Of a stretch of 64,000 nt of DNA, positions 9,848 to 17,454 are shown one piece after another (within the stretch, counting starts at the first letter, position 1; each line of letters begins with the position of its first letter). Both the position numbers and the translations under genes were made by a program. The stretch lies in the NCBI GenBank assembly GCA_964542165.1, contig CAZITQ010000004.1:38896-102895 (forward strand), given 5' to 3'. Source of the stretch: CAYTBN01 sp964542165. GTDB lineage: Bacteria; Myxococcota_A; UBA796; UBA9615; CAYRNR01. The notes under the pieces were generated by a model. It saw only the letters and a list, made by a program, of their open reading frames with translations. It did not search any database and was not told where the DNA came from.

Positions 9848-12072
9848 GCCCCGCCGAGTCCGGCGCCACGGTATGGGCCTGGGTCCCCGACCTCTCCGGG
9901 CCGGCCCTCGCCGCGGTCTCGCTGCTCGCCGTCGCTATCCTCGCCATCGCCGGGCTGCGCCTCTCCGCCTCACCGGGACGCCGGGGCCTCAGTGTGGCCC
10001 TGCGGCTGATCGCCCTGGTCCCCCTGGCCCTGGCCCTGGCGGGGTTGGCCCGAGCACACCTGGATCAACACACGGTCAGACGCACGGTCCTGCTGCTGGT
10101 GGACGGGTCGACCAGCATGGGCATCCGGGAGGGTGGCGCCCGGAGGATCGATCTCGCCGCCGACTACCTCGCGCGCAGCGAGCCCGCCCTCGGCGAGCTG
10201 TCGAGCCGTGCGGAGGTCGTGGCCCGGTGGATCGGCGATCCGTCCAGGTCCCTGTCCGCCGACGAGCTGAGCTCCCTGCCGCCCCCGGATGGGCTCCGTT
10301 CGGACTACCTCGCCGCCATCGACGCGGCGACGGCGGAGCTGCACCCGGCGGCGGTCGTGCTGCTGGGCGACGGCGCCGACCGGGGTCCGCTGGGTCAGGC
10401 CATGGGGGGCGCCGGCGCCGACGGGGTGAGAGCGTCCTCTGCGGGGATCGGCGTGCCGGTGTACACGGTGGCCTTCGGCGGCGACGTGGCCGGTGACCTG
10501 GCGGTGCGGATCGGTGCGGTGGCGCCCTTCGCCTTCGTTCGCCGGCCGATCCAGCTTCCGGTCGCGGTGGAGGCCGGTGACGAGGGTCCCGCCGAGGTCA
10601 CCCTCTCCCTGGTCCGGGACGGCGAGGAGGTCGCTGCCCGGACGGTCACCCTGGACGGAGACGGTCGCGGCGAGGTCTCCTTCGAGATCACGCCCGATCA
10701 GGTCGGGTACCTCACCCTGGAGGCGACGGTACCCGCGCCCGCCGCCGATCCCATCCCCGGGAACAACTCCGACGCAGTCACCCTGCGTGTGATCCGCGAC
10801 CGGACGCGGGTGCTCCAGCTGGCCGGTCACCCCTCGTGGGACGTGCGCTACCTGCGTCGCTTCCTCAAGACCGACCCCAACATCGATCTGATCAGCTTCT
10901 ACATCCTGCGGGACGCCCCCATGTTCGGTGCCTTCCGGGCGGCGCCGATCAGCCTCATCGAATTCCCCCACGAGCAGCTCTTCGGCGAGGACCTGGCCGG
11001 GTTCGACCTGGTGGTGATGCAGAACTTCTCGTTCCAGACGCTGCCGGGAGTGTTCGGCGCCCGCAACCGGTACGCCGAGAACCTCATCGACTTCGTCCGG
11101 GACGGCGGCGCCTTGCTGGTGGTCGGCGGCGACGGCTCCTTCGGCGCCGGCGAACCCGGACCGCTGGACGACGTGCTACCGGTGGAGCGGGGTACGGCGT
11201 CCGCGGCGGCCGGGGGGCGCCTGGAGCCCACCACCGTGGGCAACCGCCACCCGGTGATGCAGCTCGCCGGAGACGAGGAGTCCAACCGCGCGGCCTGGTC
11301 CGATCTTCCGGAGCTGGGTGCGGTCAACGGCGTGGGGCCGGTCCGGGACGGAGGGATCGTCCTGGCCACAGCGGGGGAGGGGGCCCAACCCGTCCTGGCG
11401 GTGCGCCAGCTGGGCAAGGGCAGGGTGATGACGCTGGCGAGCGACGGGAGCTGGCGCTGGGCCCTGGAGGGAGAGGGCCACGCCCACACGCGGCTGTGGC
11501 GAAACGCCGTCCGCTGGCTGGTCCGGGACGAGGAGGACCGGCGGCTGGAGGTGCGGCCGCACGCCGAGAACATGCTCCCCGGGGAGGCTCCCCGCCTGGC
11601 TTGCCGCGCGCTGACCGCCGAATACGCGGGGCGGACGGGCGCGGAGCTGGACCTGCGCATCCTCGAACTGGGTGGCGAGGAGGTTCGCGCGGAACTCTCC
11701 GGTGTGGCTGACGGCGAGGGGATCTGGATCGCCGAGGCCGGGGCGCTGCCACCGGGGACCTATCTCGTCGAGCTCACCTCACCGTCGGACCCGGACGCCC
11801 TCGCCGAGGCGCGCTTCACGGTGCGCGGCGCCCACGCCGAGCTGGCTTCGCCCGACGGCGATCCCGACCTGCTGCGCGCCCTCTCCGAGGGGACCGGCGG
11901 CTCCCCGCTGGACCCGGGGGAGGGCATGGCCGACCTGGCGCTGGAGGGGCTGGTGGAGCGAAAGGTGTCCCGGCGGATCGCCACACCGGCCTGGAACCGT
12001 CCGTGGTGGCTACTCGCGGCTGCCCTGCCCCTCGCGCTCGACTGGTTCCTGCGGCGGCGATGGGGGGCGTGA
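9844..12072 (+). CDS. VWA / amidotransferase-like membrane protein
   Basis: A 742-residue protein starting at GTG 9844 (GTGA overlap). Two hydrophobic segments lie near the N terminus (about 15-40 and 55-75), followed by a von Willebrand A domain with an intact metal-site motif VDGSTSMG (about residue 87) and VVLLGDGAD further on. Then comes a class-I glutamine-amidotransferase-like region (QLAGHPSWDVRYLRRFL, about 322) and a C-terminal transmembrane helix (WWLLAAALPLALDWFL) followed by basic residues. This is the last gene of the MoxR operon and probably the VWA partner with a working metal site. Known relatives are in Planctomycetes, myxobacteria and Bacteroidetes; the pathway is not established. 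Confidence 0.88.
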   Translation: MSPAESGATVWAWVPDLSGPALAAVSLLAVAILAIAGLRLSASPGRRGLSVALRLIALVPLALALAGLARAHLDQHTVRRTVLLLVDGSTSMGIREGGARRIDLAADYLARSEPALGELSSRAEVVARWIGDPSRSLSADELSSLPPPDGLRSDYLAAIDAATAELHPAAVVLLGDGADRGPLGQAMGGAGADGVRASSAGIGVPVYTVAFGGDVAGDLAVRIGAVAPFAFVRRPIQLPVAVEAGDEGPAEVTLSLVRDGEEVAARTVTLDGDGRGEVSFEITPDQVGYLTLEATVPAPAADPIPGNNSDAVTLRVIRDRTRVLQLAGHPSWDVRYLRRFLKTDPNIDLISFYILRDAPMFGAFRAAPISLIEFPHEQLFGEDLAGFDLVVMQNFSFQTLPGVFGARNRYAENLIDFVRDGGALLVVGGDGSFGAGEPGPLDDVLPVERGTASAAAGGRLEPTTVGNRHPVMQLAGDEESNRAAWSDLPELGAVNGVGPVRDGGIVLATAGEGAQPVLAVRQLGKGRVMTLASDGSWRWALEGEGHAHTRLWRNAVRWLVRDEEDRRLEVRPHAENMLPGEAPRLACRALTAEYAGRTGAELDLRILELGGEEVRAELSGVADGEGIWIAEAGALPPGTYLVELTSPSDPDALAEARFTVRGAHAELASPDGDPDLLRALSEGTGGSPLDPGEGMADLALEGLVERKVSRRIATPAWNRPWWLLAAALPLALDWFLRRRWGA

Positions 12073-12079
12073 CCGCCGC

Positions 12080-12108
12080 TTGTTCCCGGCCGCGGCTGGC
12101 GGTATGCT
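12080..12108 (+). promoter_or_regulatory. Promoter for the small Cys-rich lipoprotein gene
   Basis: TTGTTC (12080-12085) and TATGCT (12103-12108) are separated by exactly 17 bases, a good sigma-70-type pair. It lies just after the stop of the VWA gene and about 90 bases ahead of the lipoprotein start, leaving a leader of roughly 80 bases. Confidence 0.6.
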
Positions 12109-12119
12109 TGGCTCGCTAT

Positions 12120-12144
12120 TGGGGCAAACCCCAGGAAAATCCTG
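12120..12144 (+). promoter_or_regulatory. Two overlapping small hairpins in the 5' leader
   Basis: In the predicted leader of the lipoprotein gene, TGGGG-caaa-CCCCA (12120-12133) is followed, with two shared bases, by CAGGA-aaa-TCCTG (12132-12144). Both stems are perfect and cannot be complete at the same time because positions 12132-12133 belong to both. No U-run follows, so a simple terminator is unlikely; an mRNA-stability or regulatory role is a guess. Confidence 0.4.
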
Positions 12145-12195
12145 TTGAACCCCGGCCGATATCGAACGGTGCGGGGCAAAGAGTGGAGAGGGAAA

Positions 12196-12447
12196 ATGGC
12201 GAGATGGATTGCTGGGATTTCCGCGCTGCTGGTCCTCGGTGCCGCCGCGGGCATGCTCGCGGGCTGCCCGACCCAGATCTCGGATGACAACATCCAGCGC
12301 TGCTGCATCTGCATGACTGACGAGGGGTGCCTCAACGACGGGACGACGACCACGACCTGCCGTTCGGACATCACCAACGACGGAACGACGGACTACGACC
12401 TGGACTGCTCGCTCGACGCCTGCTTCAACGAGTGCGACTTCCTGTAG
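12196..12447 (+). CDS. Small cysteine-rich lipoprotein of unknown function
   Basis: An 83-residue product. ATG 12196 is preceded by GGAGAGGG at good spacing. The N terminus MARWIAGISALLVLGAAAG then MLAGC is a lipoprotein signal with a lipobox, so the mature protein should be lipid-anchored at Cys 24 or so. The mature part is acidic and has eight or nine cysteines, including a CCIC cluster and C-x6-C pairs, which suggests disulfide bonding or metal binding. I do not recognise a family. It has its own promoter and a hairpin-containing leader, and is followed by a stem-loop, so it is probably a single-gene transcript. Confidence 0.75.
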   Translation: MARWIAGISALLVLGAAAGMLAGCPTQISDDNIQRCCICMTDEGCLNDGTTTTTCRSDITNDGTTDYDLDCSLDACFNECDFL

Positions 12448-12456
12448 GTCGCCAGT

Positions 12457-12494
12457 CCCCGCGCGTGGACCCGCCCCGGCGGGACACCGCGGGG
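12457..12494 (+). other. Nested stem-loop after the lipoprotein gene
   Basis: CCCCGCG (12457-12463) pairs with CGCGGGG (12488-12494), enclosing a second stem CCGCC/GGCGG. It lies just after the lipoprotein stop and could stabilise the 3' end of the mRNA. There is no U-run, so it is not a canonical intrinsic terminator. Confidence 0.4.
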
Positions 12495-12537
12495 CCGTGC
12501 GGCGCCCGGTCGCAGGGCTGACGATCGATTCCGAACC

Positions 12538-13149
12538 TTGACGACCCGAGTTCGTGGCCGAGGTGGAGGTGGACGCCGCCTGACGGTCCCGCGTGGCCTG
12601 TCGGTACGGCCCACCTCCGCCCGCGTCCGGGGCTCGATCTTCGACATCCTCGGCCAGACCTGCGAAGGCGACGCCGTGCTGGATCTGTACGCCGGCGCGG
12701 GCACGCTCGGCATCGAGGCCCTGGCCCGGGGGGCCCGCAGCCTGGTGGCGGTGGAGCGGGATCCCGCCGTCGCGCGTGTCCTGGAGGCCAACCTGCCCCG
12801 GTCCGGCGGGGAGGGATCCCACCGGTTGATCCGGGACGACGCCGTCTCCGCGGCCCGCCGCCTGGCAGCCCGCGGGGAGAGATTTGACGTGATCTTCGCA
12901 GATCCCCCCTATGATGCTGGCGAGATCGAGCGAATACTCGGGGCGTTGGCCACCCTGTCCCTGCTGGAAGAGGACGGCGTCGTGGTCCTGGAACACTCGC
13001 CCCGGGAGGGCGGGCCGGAGAGCATCGGCAGCTTGCAGCGATTCGATCGCCGCAGCTACGGCCAGACGAACGTGAGTTTCTACGAGTGCGCGTCCGCGGA
13101 CGACCTGCAGCAGACGGACGGCGCGGGAACGGAGGACGAACCACGATGA
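12538..13149 (+). CDS. rsmD: 16S rRNA (guanine-966-N2)-methyltransferase
   Basis: A 203-residue SAM-dependent methyltransferase. It has the RsmD-type start (R-x-R-G-x4-R-x-L...RPTSARVRGSIFDIL), SAM motif I (VLDLYAGAGTLGIEAL, about residue 47) and the catalytic DPPY tetrapeptide in VIFADPPYDAGEIE (about 121). It methylates G966 of 16S rRNA during 30S assembly. The start is TTG 12538; there is no in-frame ATG or GTG that would keep the conserved N terminus. The stop overlaps the coaD start (ATGA). rsmD-coaD is a widespread pairing, which supports both calls. Confidence 0.95.
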   Translation: MTTRVRGRGGGGRRLTVPRGLSVRPTSARVRGSIFDILGQTCEGDAVLDLYAGAGTLGIEALARGARSLVAVERDPAVARVLEANLPRSGGEGSHRLIRDDAVSAARRLAARGERFDVIFADPPYDAGEIERILGALATLSLLEEDGVVVLEHSPREGGPESIGSLQRFDRRSYGQTNVSFYECASADDLQQTDGAGTEDEPR

Positions 13150-13634
13150 GCGAACGGATCGCTGTCTACCCCGGCTCCTTCGATCCGGTCACCCTGGGAC
13201 ACCTGAACATCCTCAAGCGGGTGCGGCTCGCCGTCGACCACCTGATCGTGGCCGTGGTACGCAACCCCGGTAAGAGCCCGATGTTCACCGCCCAGGAACG
13301 GATCGAGCTGTTGAGGGCGTGCCTCGGTGACTGCGAAGGCATCACCCTGGTCTCGTTCGAGGGGCTCCTCATCGACTTCGTGCGGGACCAGGGTGCCCAG
13401 TTCATCGTGCGGGGTCTCCGCGCGGTGTCCGACTTCGACTACGAGTTCCAGATGGCGGTCCAGAACCGCAACCTGGCCCCCGAGGTCGACACGCTGTTCA
13501 TGATGACCGACGAGCGGTACTTCTACGTCAGCAGCCGGATGGTCAAGGAGATCGCGATGCTGAACGGTACCGTGAGCCACATGGTGCCCGAGCTGGTGGA
13601 GAACGCCATCGCGCGCAAGAAGGGGGAACGATGA
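13146..13634 (+). CDS. coaD: Phosphopantetheine adenylyltransferase
   Basis: A 162-residue protein of the nucleotidyltransferase fold, the usual size for CoaD. It begins with AVYPGSFDPVTLGHLNIL, which carries the T-x-G-H catalytic motif. Further on are VRGLRAVSDFDYEFQMA and YVSSRMVKEIA, the counterparts of the conserved R-G-x-R and I-S-S-x-x-x-R-E segments. It converts 4'-phosphopantetheine and ATP to dephospho-CoA, the fourth step of CoA synthesis, in the cytoplasm. ATG 13146 (ATGA overlap with rsmD) is chosen over an upstream in-frame start lying inside rsmD. Its stop overlaps the aminotransferase start in the same way, so the three genes form one coupled unit. Confidence 0.97.
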   Translation: MSERIAVYPGSFDPVTLGHLNILKRVRLAVDHLIVAVVRNPGKSPMFTAQERIELLRACLGDCEGITLVSFEGLLIDFVRDQGAQFIVRGLRAVSDFDYEFQMAVQNRNLAPEVDTLFMMTDERYFYVSSRMVKEIAMLNGTVSHMVPELVENAIARKKGER

Positions 13635-14830
13635 GACTCGCCGACCGCATGAGCCGGATCAAGCCCTCGGCCACCCTCGCCGTGGCGGCCCGGGCCGCCC
13701 AGATGCGTCGGGACGGGGTGGACATCATCTCGCTGACCCTGGGGGAGCCGGACTTCCCCACCGTGCCCGCGGCCAAGGCGGCCGCGCGCGCGGCCATCGA
13801 CCAGGACTTCACCCGGTACACGCCGGTCAAGGGCTTCCCCGAGCTCGTCGAGGGCGTCGCCGACTGGGTGTCCCGACGCTACGGCGCCCCCGTCGCTCCG
13901 GAGCAGGTCGTGGTCTCCAGTGGGGCCAAGCAGTGCCTGTACGACCTGGCCGTCAGCCTCTGGCAGGAGGGGGACGAGGTCCTGATCTTCTCCCCCTACT
14001 GGGTCAGCTATCCGGACCAGGCTCGGCTGGTGGGCGCCACGCCGGTGGTGGTACGCACCCGCCCCGAGGACGGGTTCCGGATCCCCATGGACGAGGTACG
14101 CGCCGCGGTGAACGAGCGCACCAGGGCGATCGTGCTCAACAACCCCTCCAATCCCACGGGGATCGTGCTCCCCCGGGAGGACATCGAGGCCCTGGCCCAG
14201 CTGGCCGTGGAGCGCGATCTGACGCTGATCGCCGACTCCATCTACGATCCCATCGTCTACGGCGGGATCGAGGCGACAAATCCCCTGAGCCTGGGCCCGG
14301 AGGTGGCCGCGCACACCTGCTTGGTGCACGGCGTCTCCAAGGCCTACGCGATGACGGGCTGGCGCATCGGTTTCCTGGTGGCACCGCCCGAGGTGGCCGC
14401 CGCCTGCACCAAGGTCCAGGGGCAGTGCACCTCCAACCCCTGCTCCGTGAGCCAGAAGGCGACCCTGGGCGCCCTGGTCGGCTCCCAGGACCCCGTCGAG
14501 GAGATGCGAAGGACCTACGGCGAGCGCCGCGAGTGGCTGCTCGAGCGGGTGAAGACCATCCCGGGCCTGGACGTGGCCCATCCTCCCCAGGGCGCGTTCT
14601 ACCTCTTCCCCTCGGTGGAGCGGCTCCTGGGTCGGACCACTCCGTCGGGCATGGAGCTCGAGACGTCGGTGGACGTGAGCGAGTACATCCTCATGGAAGG
14701 GAAGGTGGCCTCCGTCCCGGGCGCCGCCTTCGGCGAGGACTCCTGCATCCGTTTCTCCTACGCCGCCTCCATGAACGACCTGGAACGCGCCTTCGACCGG
14801 ATCGAAGCTCTCCTGGCCCCCTGGGCCTGA
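13631..14830 (+). CDS. Class I aminotransferase (aspartate/prephenate type)
   Basis: A 399-residue PLP enzyme of the aspartate aminotransferase I-beta group. Visible landmarks are SLTLGEPDFPTVPAAK near the start, the substrate-binding SSGAKQCLYDL (about 97), NNPSNPTG (about 171), the PLP-phosphate and ring-binding segment IADSIYDPIVYGG and the Schiff-base lysine in HGVSKAYAMTGWRIGF (Lys about 240). It is cytoplasmic and probably transaminates aspartate, and perhaps prephenate, as related enzymes do; the exact acceptor cannot be read from sequence. It is the last gene of the rsmD-coaD unit, with ATGA overlap. Confidence 0.92.
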   Translation: MRLADRMSRIKPSATLAVAARAAQMRRDGVDIISLTLGEPDFPTVPAAKAAARAAIDQDFTRYTPVKGFPELVEGVADWVSRRYGAPVAPEQVVVSSGAKQCLYDLAVSLWQEGDEVLIFSPYWVSYPDQARLVGATPVVVRTRPEDGFRIPMDEVRAAVNERTRAIVLNNPSNPTGIVLPREDIEALAQLAVERDLTLIADSIYDPIVYGGIEATNPLSLGPEVAAHTCLVHGVSKAYAMTGWRIGFLVAPPEVAAACTKVQGQCTSNPCSVSQKATLGALVGSQDPVEEMRRTYGERREWLLERVKTIPGLDVAHPPQGAFYLFPSVERLLGRTTPSGMELETSVDVSEYILMEGKVASVPGAAFGEDSCIRFSYAASMNDLERAFDRIEALLAPWA

Positions 14831-15050
14831 CTCCTCTCCCGCACCCGCTCCCGAGATCAGCCTGATTTCCGGGCCCGGGCCCGTTCTTCTGTGATTTTTC
14901 GCGAGTCTCGAGCCTCACTGGACAATCCCTGTACACAGGCTCCGGCTATACAAACCCCGGACAGGCCCGATCGGGGGAAGGCCGGACAGACCCTACACGT
15001 GCCATGGAGAGCCTATTGCGGGTGCGGGTGCGGGAGGAGAAAGAGGAAGG
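14831..15050. other. Intergenic region between convergent genes
   Basis: No gene is supported here. A perfect 14-base GC palindrome (CGGGCCC then GGGCCCG, about 14872-14885) followed by TTCTTCTGTGATTTTT could be a weak terminator for the aminotransferase gene. CCGGACAG occurs twice near 14958 and 14981. The right part is a low-complexity GGGTGCGG run ahead of the ParB-fusion stop. Confidence 0.35.
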
Positions 15051-16145
15051 TCAGGAGACCGTGCGCTGGGTGCGGCGGCGGGGGCGGCGGTTGCCGGCGT
15101 TGCGGCGGGCGGCGGCCTTGATCTCCTTGACGGTCATCTTGCGGCGGATCGCCACCTCGGGATCGATGCCCGCCTTGAGGATCTCCTCGGCCTTGAAGAT
15201 GGAGAGCCGGCCGCGCTCGATGGCCTCGCGCAGGACGTGGTTCTCCGCCACCCGTAGGTACCGCTGCAGGGTTCGCTTGCGGCGGCCGGTGATCTTCTCG
15301 ATCTCGGACAGATCCACCTGCCCCTGGTAGAGCTTGACCGTGGACTGCAACCGCCGCAGGGGGGAGCTGTCCATGGGCGGCGCCTCCTCGGCCTCCATCA
15401 GCTTGAGTCGATCCCGGTCGTCCTCGTCGAGGCCCCGGAAGACCACGGCGGGGATCCCGGCCATCTTGAGCTGGCGCGCGGCCGAGATGCGGCGGAAACC
15501 GTGGACGATCTGATAGGCGCCATCGTCCCGCTCACGCAGGACCACAGGCCGCCGGATGCCCTCCACGCGGATCGAGCGGAGCAGCGCCTCACCGGGAATG
15601 GGCGACTGCGTGGAGCAGCCGCGGTCCCGGTGGTCGATCTCGCTGAGCATGATCCGCTCCGTGAGCCGCCGCATGGCACCCTTGCGGTCGAAGGTCGCGC
15701 CGCCGCCGCTACCGAAGTAGTCCACCATCGTCGTCTGGGTGGCACGCGCCCCCGCCGCGGGCCCCCTGGAAGCCGGCAACTCCTCCGGGGTCAGGCGGAT
15801 GAATCCCTCCTGCAGGTCCCAGTGCAGGCGCACGGTCTCGCCGGGATGGAAGGGGAACGCCTTGGGGAGCACCACCCGATCCTGACTGCCCAGCTTGACC
15901 GGAGCGCCGAACTCCATCATCCGGAAGAAGGGGTGCTGATCGCTGGGGAACCAGCGATCCACGTTTCCCGCGAGCTCCACCATCCGCTCCCAGGTGTCGG
16001 GGTGGAACACGTACAGATCCTGGCCCTGGAGCGACACCATCAGCAGGTCGCCCCGCTGGATCCCGTTGCGATGCAGGAATTCCGCAGGGATGGAGAGGCG
16101 CCTCTCCCGAGCGATGAACTTGACACGCCTGGTCAGCTTTCCCAT
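15051..16145 (-). CDS. MraZ-like / ParB-like fusion DNA-binding protein
   Basis: A 364-residue protein. ATG 16145 is chosen because GGAAGGAG sits about 8 bases ahead of it; a longer frame starts 10 codons upstream. Residues 5-55 and 79-122 look like two AbrB/SpoVT beta-hairpin units (RERRLSIPAEFL and SQDRVVLPKAF), the tandem arrangement of MraZ. Residues 167-237 look like a ParB/Srx N domain (EALLRSIRVEGIRRPVVL, then YQIVHGFRRISAARQLKMAGIPAVVF), with HGFRR at the place of the ParB G-E-R-R CTP-binding motif. Residues 264-325 resemble the ParB helix-turn-helix; the tail is very basic. Each half is a known DNA-binding family; the fusion is unusual to me. No parA lies beside it. It may regulate its own promoter or bind the palindrome at 16381. 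Confidence 0.82.
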   Translation of the reverse strand: MGKLTRRVKFIARERRLSIPAEFLHRNGIQRGDLLMVSLQGQDLYVFHPDTWERMVELAGNVDRWFPSDQHPFFRMMEFGAPVKLGSQDRVVLPKAFPFHPGETVRLHWDLQEGFIRLTPEELPASRGPAAGARATQTTMVDYFGSGGGATFDRKGAMRRLTERIMLSEIDHRDRGCSTQSPIPGEALLRSIRVEGIRRPVVLRERDDGAYQIVHGFRRISAARQLKMAGIPAVVFRGLDEDDRDRLKLMEAEEAPPMDSSPLRRLQSTVKLYQGQVDLSEIEKITGRRKRTLQRYLRVAENHVLREAIERGRLSIFKAEEILKAGIDPEVAIRRKMTVKEIKAAARRNAGNRRPRRRTQRTVS

Positions 16146-16230
16146 GAGTCCGCTCCTTCCACGTGGAGGCGCCACACCCAGGTCGGCGCCGCCGGCACAG
16201 CGTCAGCTTTCGAGTAGGGGAAAGTCTCGA

Positions 16231-16320
16231 TGGTAAAACCCCACACCCCGACCCAGAGGTCCTGTGGACGGGGCTGTGGATGAGCACGTCATGGTAAAAA
16301 CTTACTCCCGGGTGGTAAAA
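16231..16320 (+). repeat. Three TGGTAAAA direct repeats upstream of the fusion gene
   Basis: TGGTAAAA occurs at 16231-16238, 16292-16299 and 16313-16320, all in the same direction. The last two are 21 bases apart, i.e. two helical turns. They lie in the non-coding region ahead of the MraZ-ParB gene. MraZ proteins are known to bind short direct repeats beginning TGG in their own promoters, so autoregulation is a reasonable inference. Confidence 0.5.
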
Positions 16321-16353
16321 CCTGTCAAGTCTGGCATACGGCCCTGTGGATAA
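16263..16353 (+). promoter_or_regulatory. Cluster of DnaA-box-like sites
   Basis: TGTGGATAA at 16345-16353 is a perfect match to the classic DnaA box (TTATCCACA on the other strand). TGTGGATGA at 16275-16283 differs at one base and TGTGGACGG at 16263-16271 at two. All three face the same way and each is preceded by C. The region is visibly less GC-rich than its surroundings. This could mark an origin-like element or DnaA control of the neighbouring gene. dnaA itself is not in the window. Confidence 0.5.
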
Positions 16354-16380
16354 CTTGTGAATACCCCTCCCGGTGGACCT

Positions 16381-16402
16381 TCTGCGCCAATATTGGCGCA
16401 GA
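16381..16402. promoter_or_regulatory. Perfect 22-bp palindrome (protein-binding site candidate)
   Basis: TCTGCGCCAAT is followed directly by its exact reverse complement, giving a 22-base loopless palindrome. It sits between the fusion gene and the epimerase stop. A-run and T-run placement is wrong for an intrinsic terminator on either strand. A dimeric DNA-binding protein, possibly the nearby ParB-like protein, is the natural candidate; it does not match the canonical parS sequence. Confidence 0.55.
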
Positions 16403-16470
16403 CGAAAAAAGCCACGGGTGGCGGGCAGTTGGCGGGGCTGGGTTCGGGAAGGACCGCAGGGTCCGCGGGG

Positions 16471-17454
16471 TCAGGCGACCACGGGAGCGTGGGTGCGAGA
16501 GAAGTGCCGGAGGGTCTCGCGGAGGGTACGAACGGGCTGGTACCCCAGCTGCTTGCGGATCCGCTCGCCGTTGACCACGCAGTTGTACTGGAGGAACTGG
16601 ACCGATCCCGGTGGCACCCGCGACAGGCGGAGCCGGAAGAGGATCTCGTCCCCCTTGTACAGCAGCGGGTGGGGCACGGGGTAGCTACGGATGTTCAGCT
16701 CGTCGAGCAGGCGCAGCAGGGGGATCGCCGCGGATCCGGTGACGTTGTAGATCCCGCGGGCGCGGGCCTTAAGGGCGCATTCGATGGCCTCGGCCACGTC
16801 CTCCTCGTGGAGGATCTGGATCATGGGATTGAAGCCCATGGCCACGGGGACCCGGCGCAGGTGGAGGTAGTGGTAGAGGAATCCGTTGCGCACGTTGGGC
16901 CCCAGCGCGAACACCGGTCTCAGGAGGACCAGGGGCGTGCGACCGTGCTCGTACATCCACGAGCGACATACGTGGTCGAATTCGATCAGATCGCCCAGCT
17001 CGCCGCGGGAGGCTGCGGCCTTCAACGGCATGTCCTCGGTGATCAGCGAGGGATTGCTGGGGGATGCACCGTAGACCTGGTGCTGGGAGACCACGATCAC
17101 CTTGCGCGCGCCGTACTTGGCGCAGTAGCCCAGCATCTTCTGGGTTCCGATGACGTTGGTCTGGTGGCGGCGCTGCTTCTTGACCGACTGGTCGGACAGG
17201 AACGCCAGGTGGACCACGGTGTGCGGGCGGACGGTCCGGAAGACGTCCTCGGCCCGGTTGCGGTTGATGTCCACCTGGACGAACTGGAAGTTCGCCGGCC
17301 GGTCCAGGAGCCAGTTTCGCCGGTCGACACCGTACAGCTCGATGTCCTTGCGTTCGACCAGTCTGCGCCACAGCGCGCGGCCGATGCTGCCGGCGATGCC
17401 GGTGACCAGGATCTTGCGGGGGGACTTGCGGCTCTTGCCGCGCCGGGGGCTCAC
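16471..17454 (-). CDS. NAD-dependent epimerase/dehydratase (extended SDR)
   Basis: A 327-residue short-chain dehydrogenase of the extended type. The start is GTG 17454, overlapping the acyltransferase stop (GTGA). The Rossmann motif is ILVTGIAGSIGRAL (T-G-x3-G-x-x-G, about residues 15-28), followed by an acidic residue in LYGVDRRNW that suggests NAD(H). VVHLAFLSDQS and VSQHQVYGAS fit the NAD-binding and active-site strands; the usual Y-x3-K is not obvious, so catalysis may differ. It is likely cytoplasmic or membrane-associated and acts with the preceding acyltransferase on a lipid or sugar-lipid substrate; the substrate is unknown. Confidence 0.85.
   Translation of the reverse strand: MSPRRGKSRKSPRKILVTGIAGSIGRALWRRLVERKDIELYGVDRRNWLLDRPANFQFVQVDINRNRAEDVFRTVRPHTVVHLAFLSDQSVKKQRRHQTNVIGTQKMLGYCAKYGARKVIVVSQHQVYGASPSNPSLITEDMPLKAAASRGELGDLIEFDHVCRSWMYEHGRTPLVLLRPVFALGPNVRNGFLYHYLHLRRVPVAMGFNPMIQILHEEDVAEAIECALKARARGIYNVTGSAAIPLLRLLDELNIRSYPVPHPLLYKGDEILFRLRLSRVPPGSVQFLQYNCVVNGERIRKQLGYQPVRTLRETLRHFSRTHAPVVA

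Noticed and set aside
16381..16402. Palindrome read as an intrinsic terminator
   Set aside because: There is no loop, and the A/T run lies on the wrong side for either strand.
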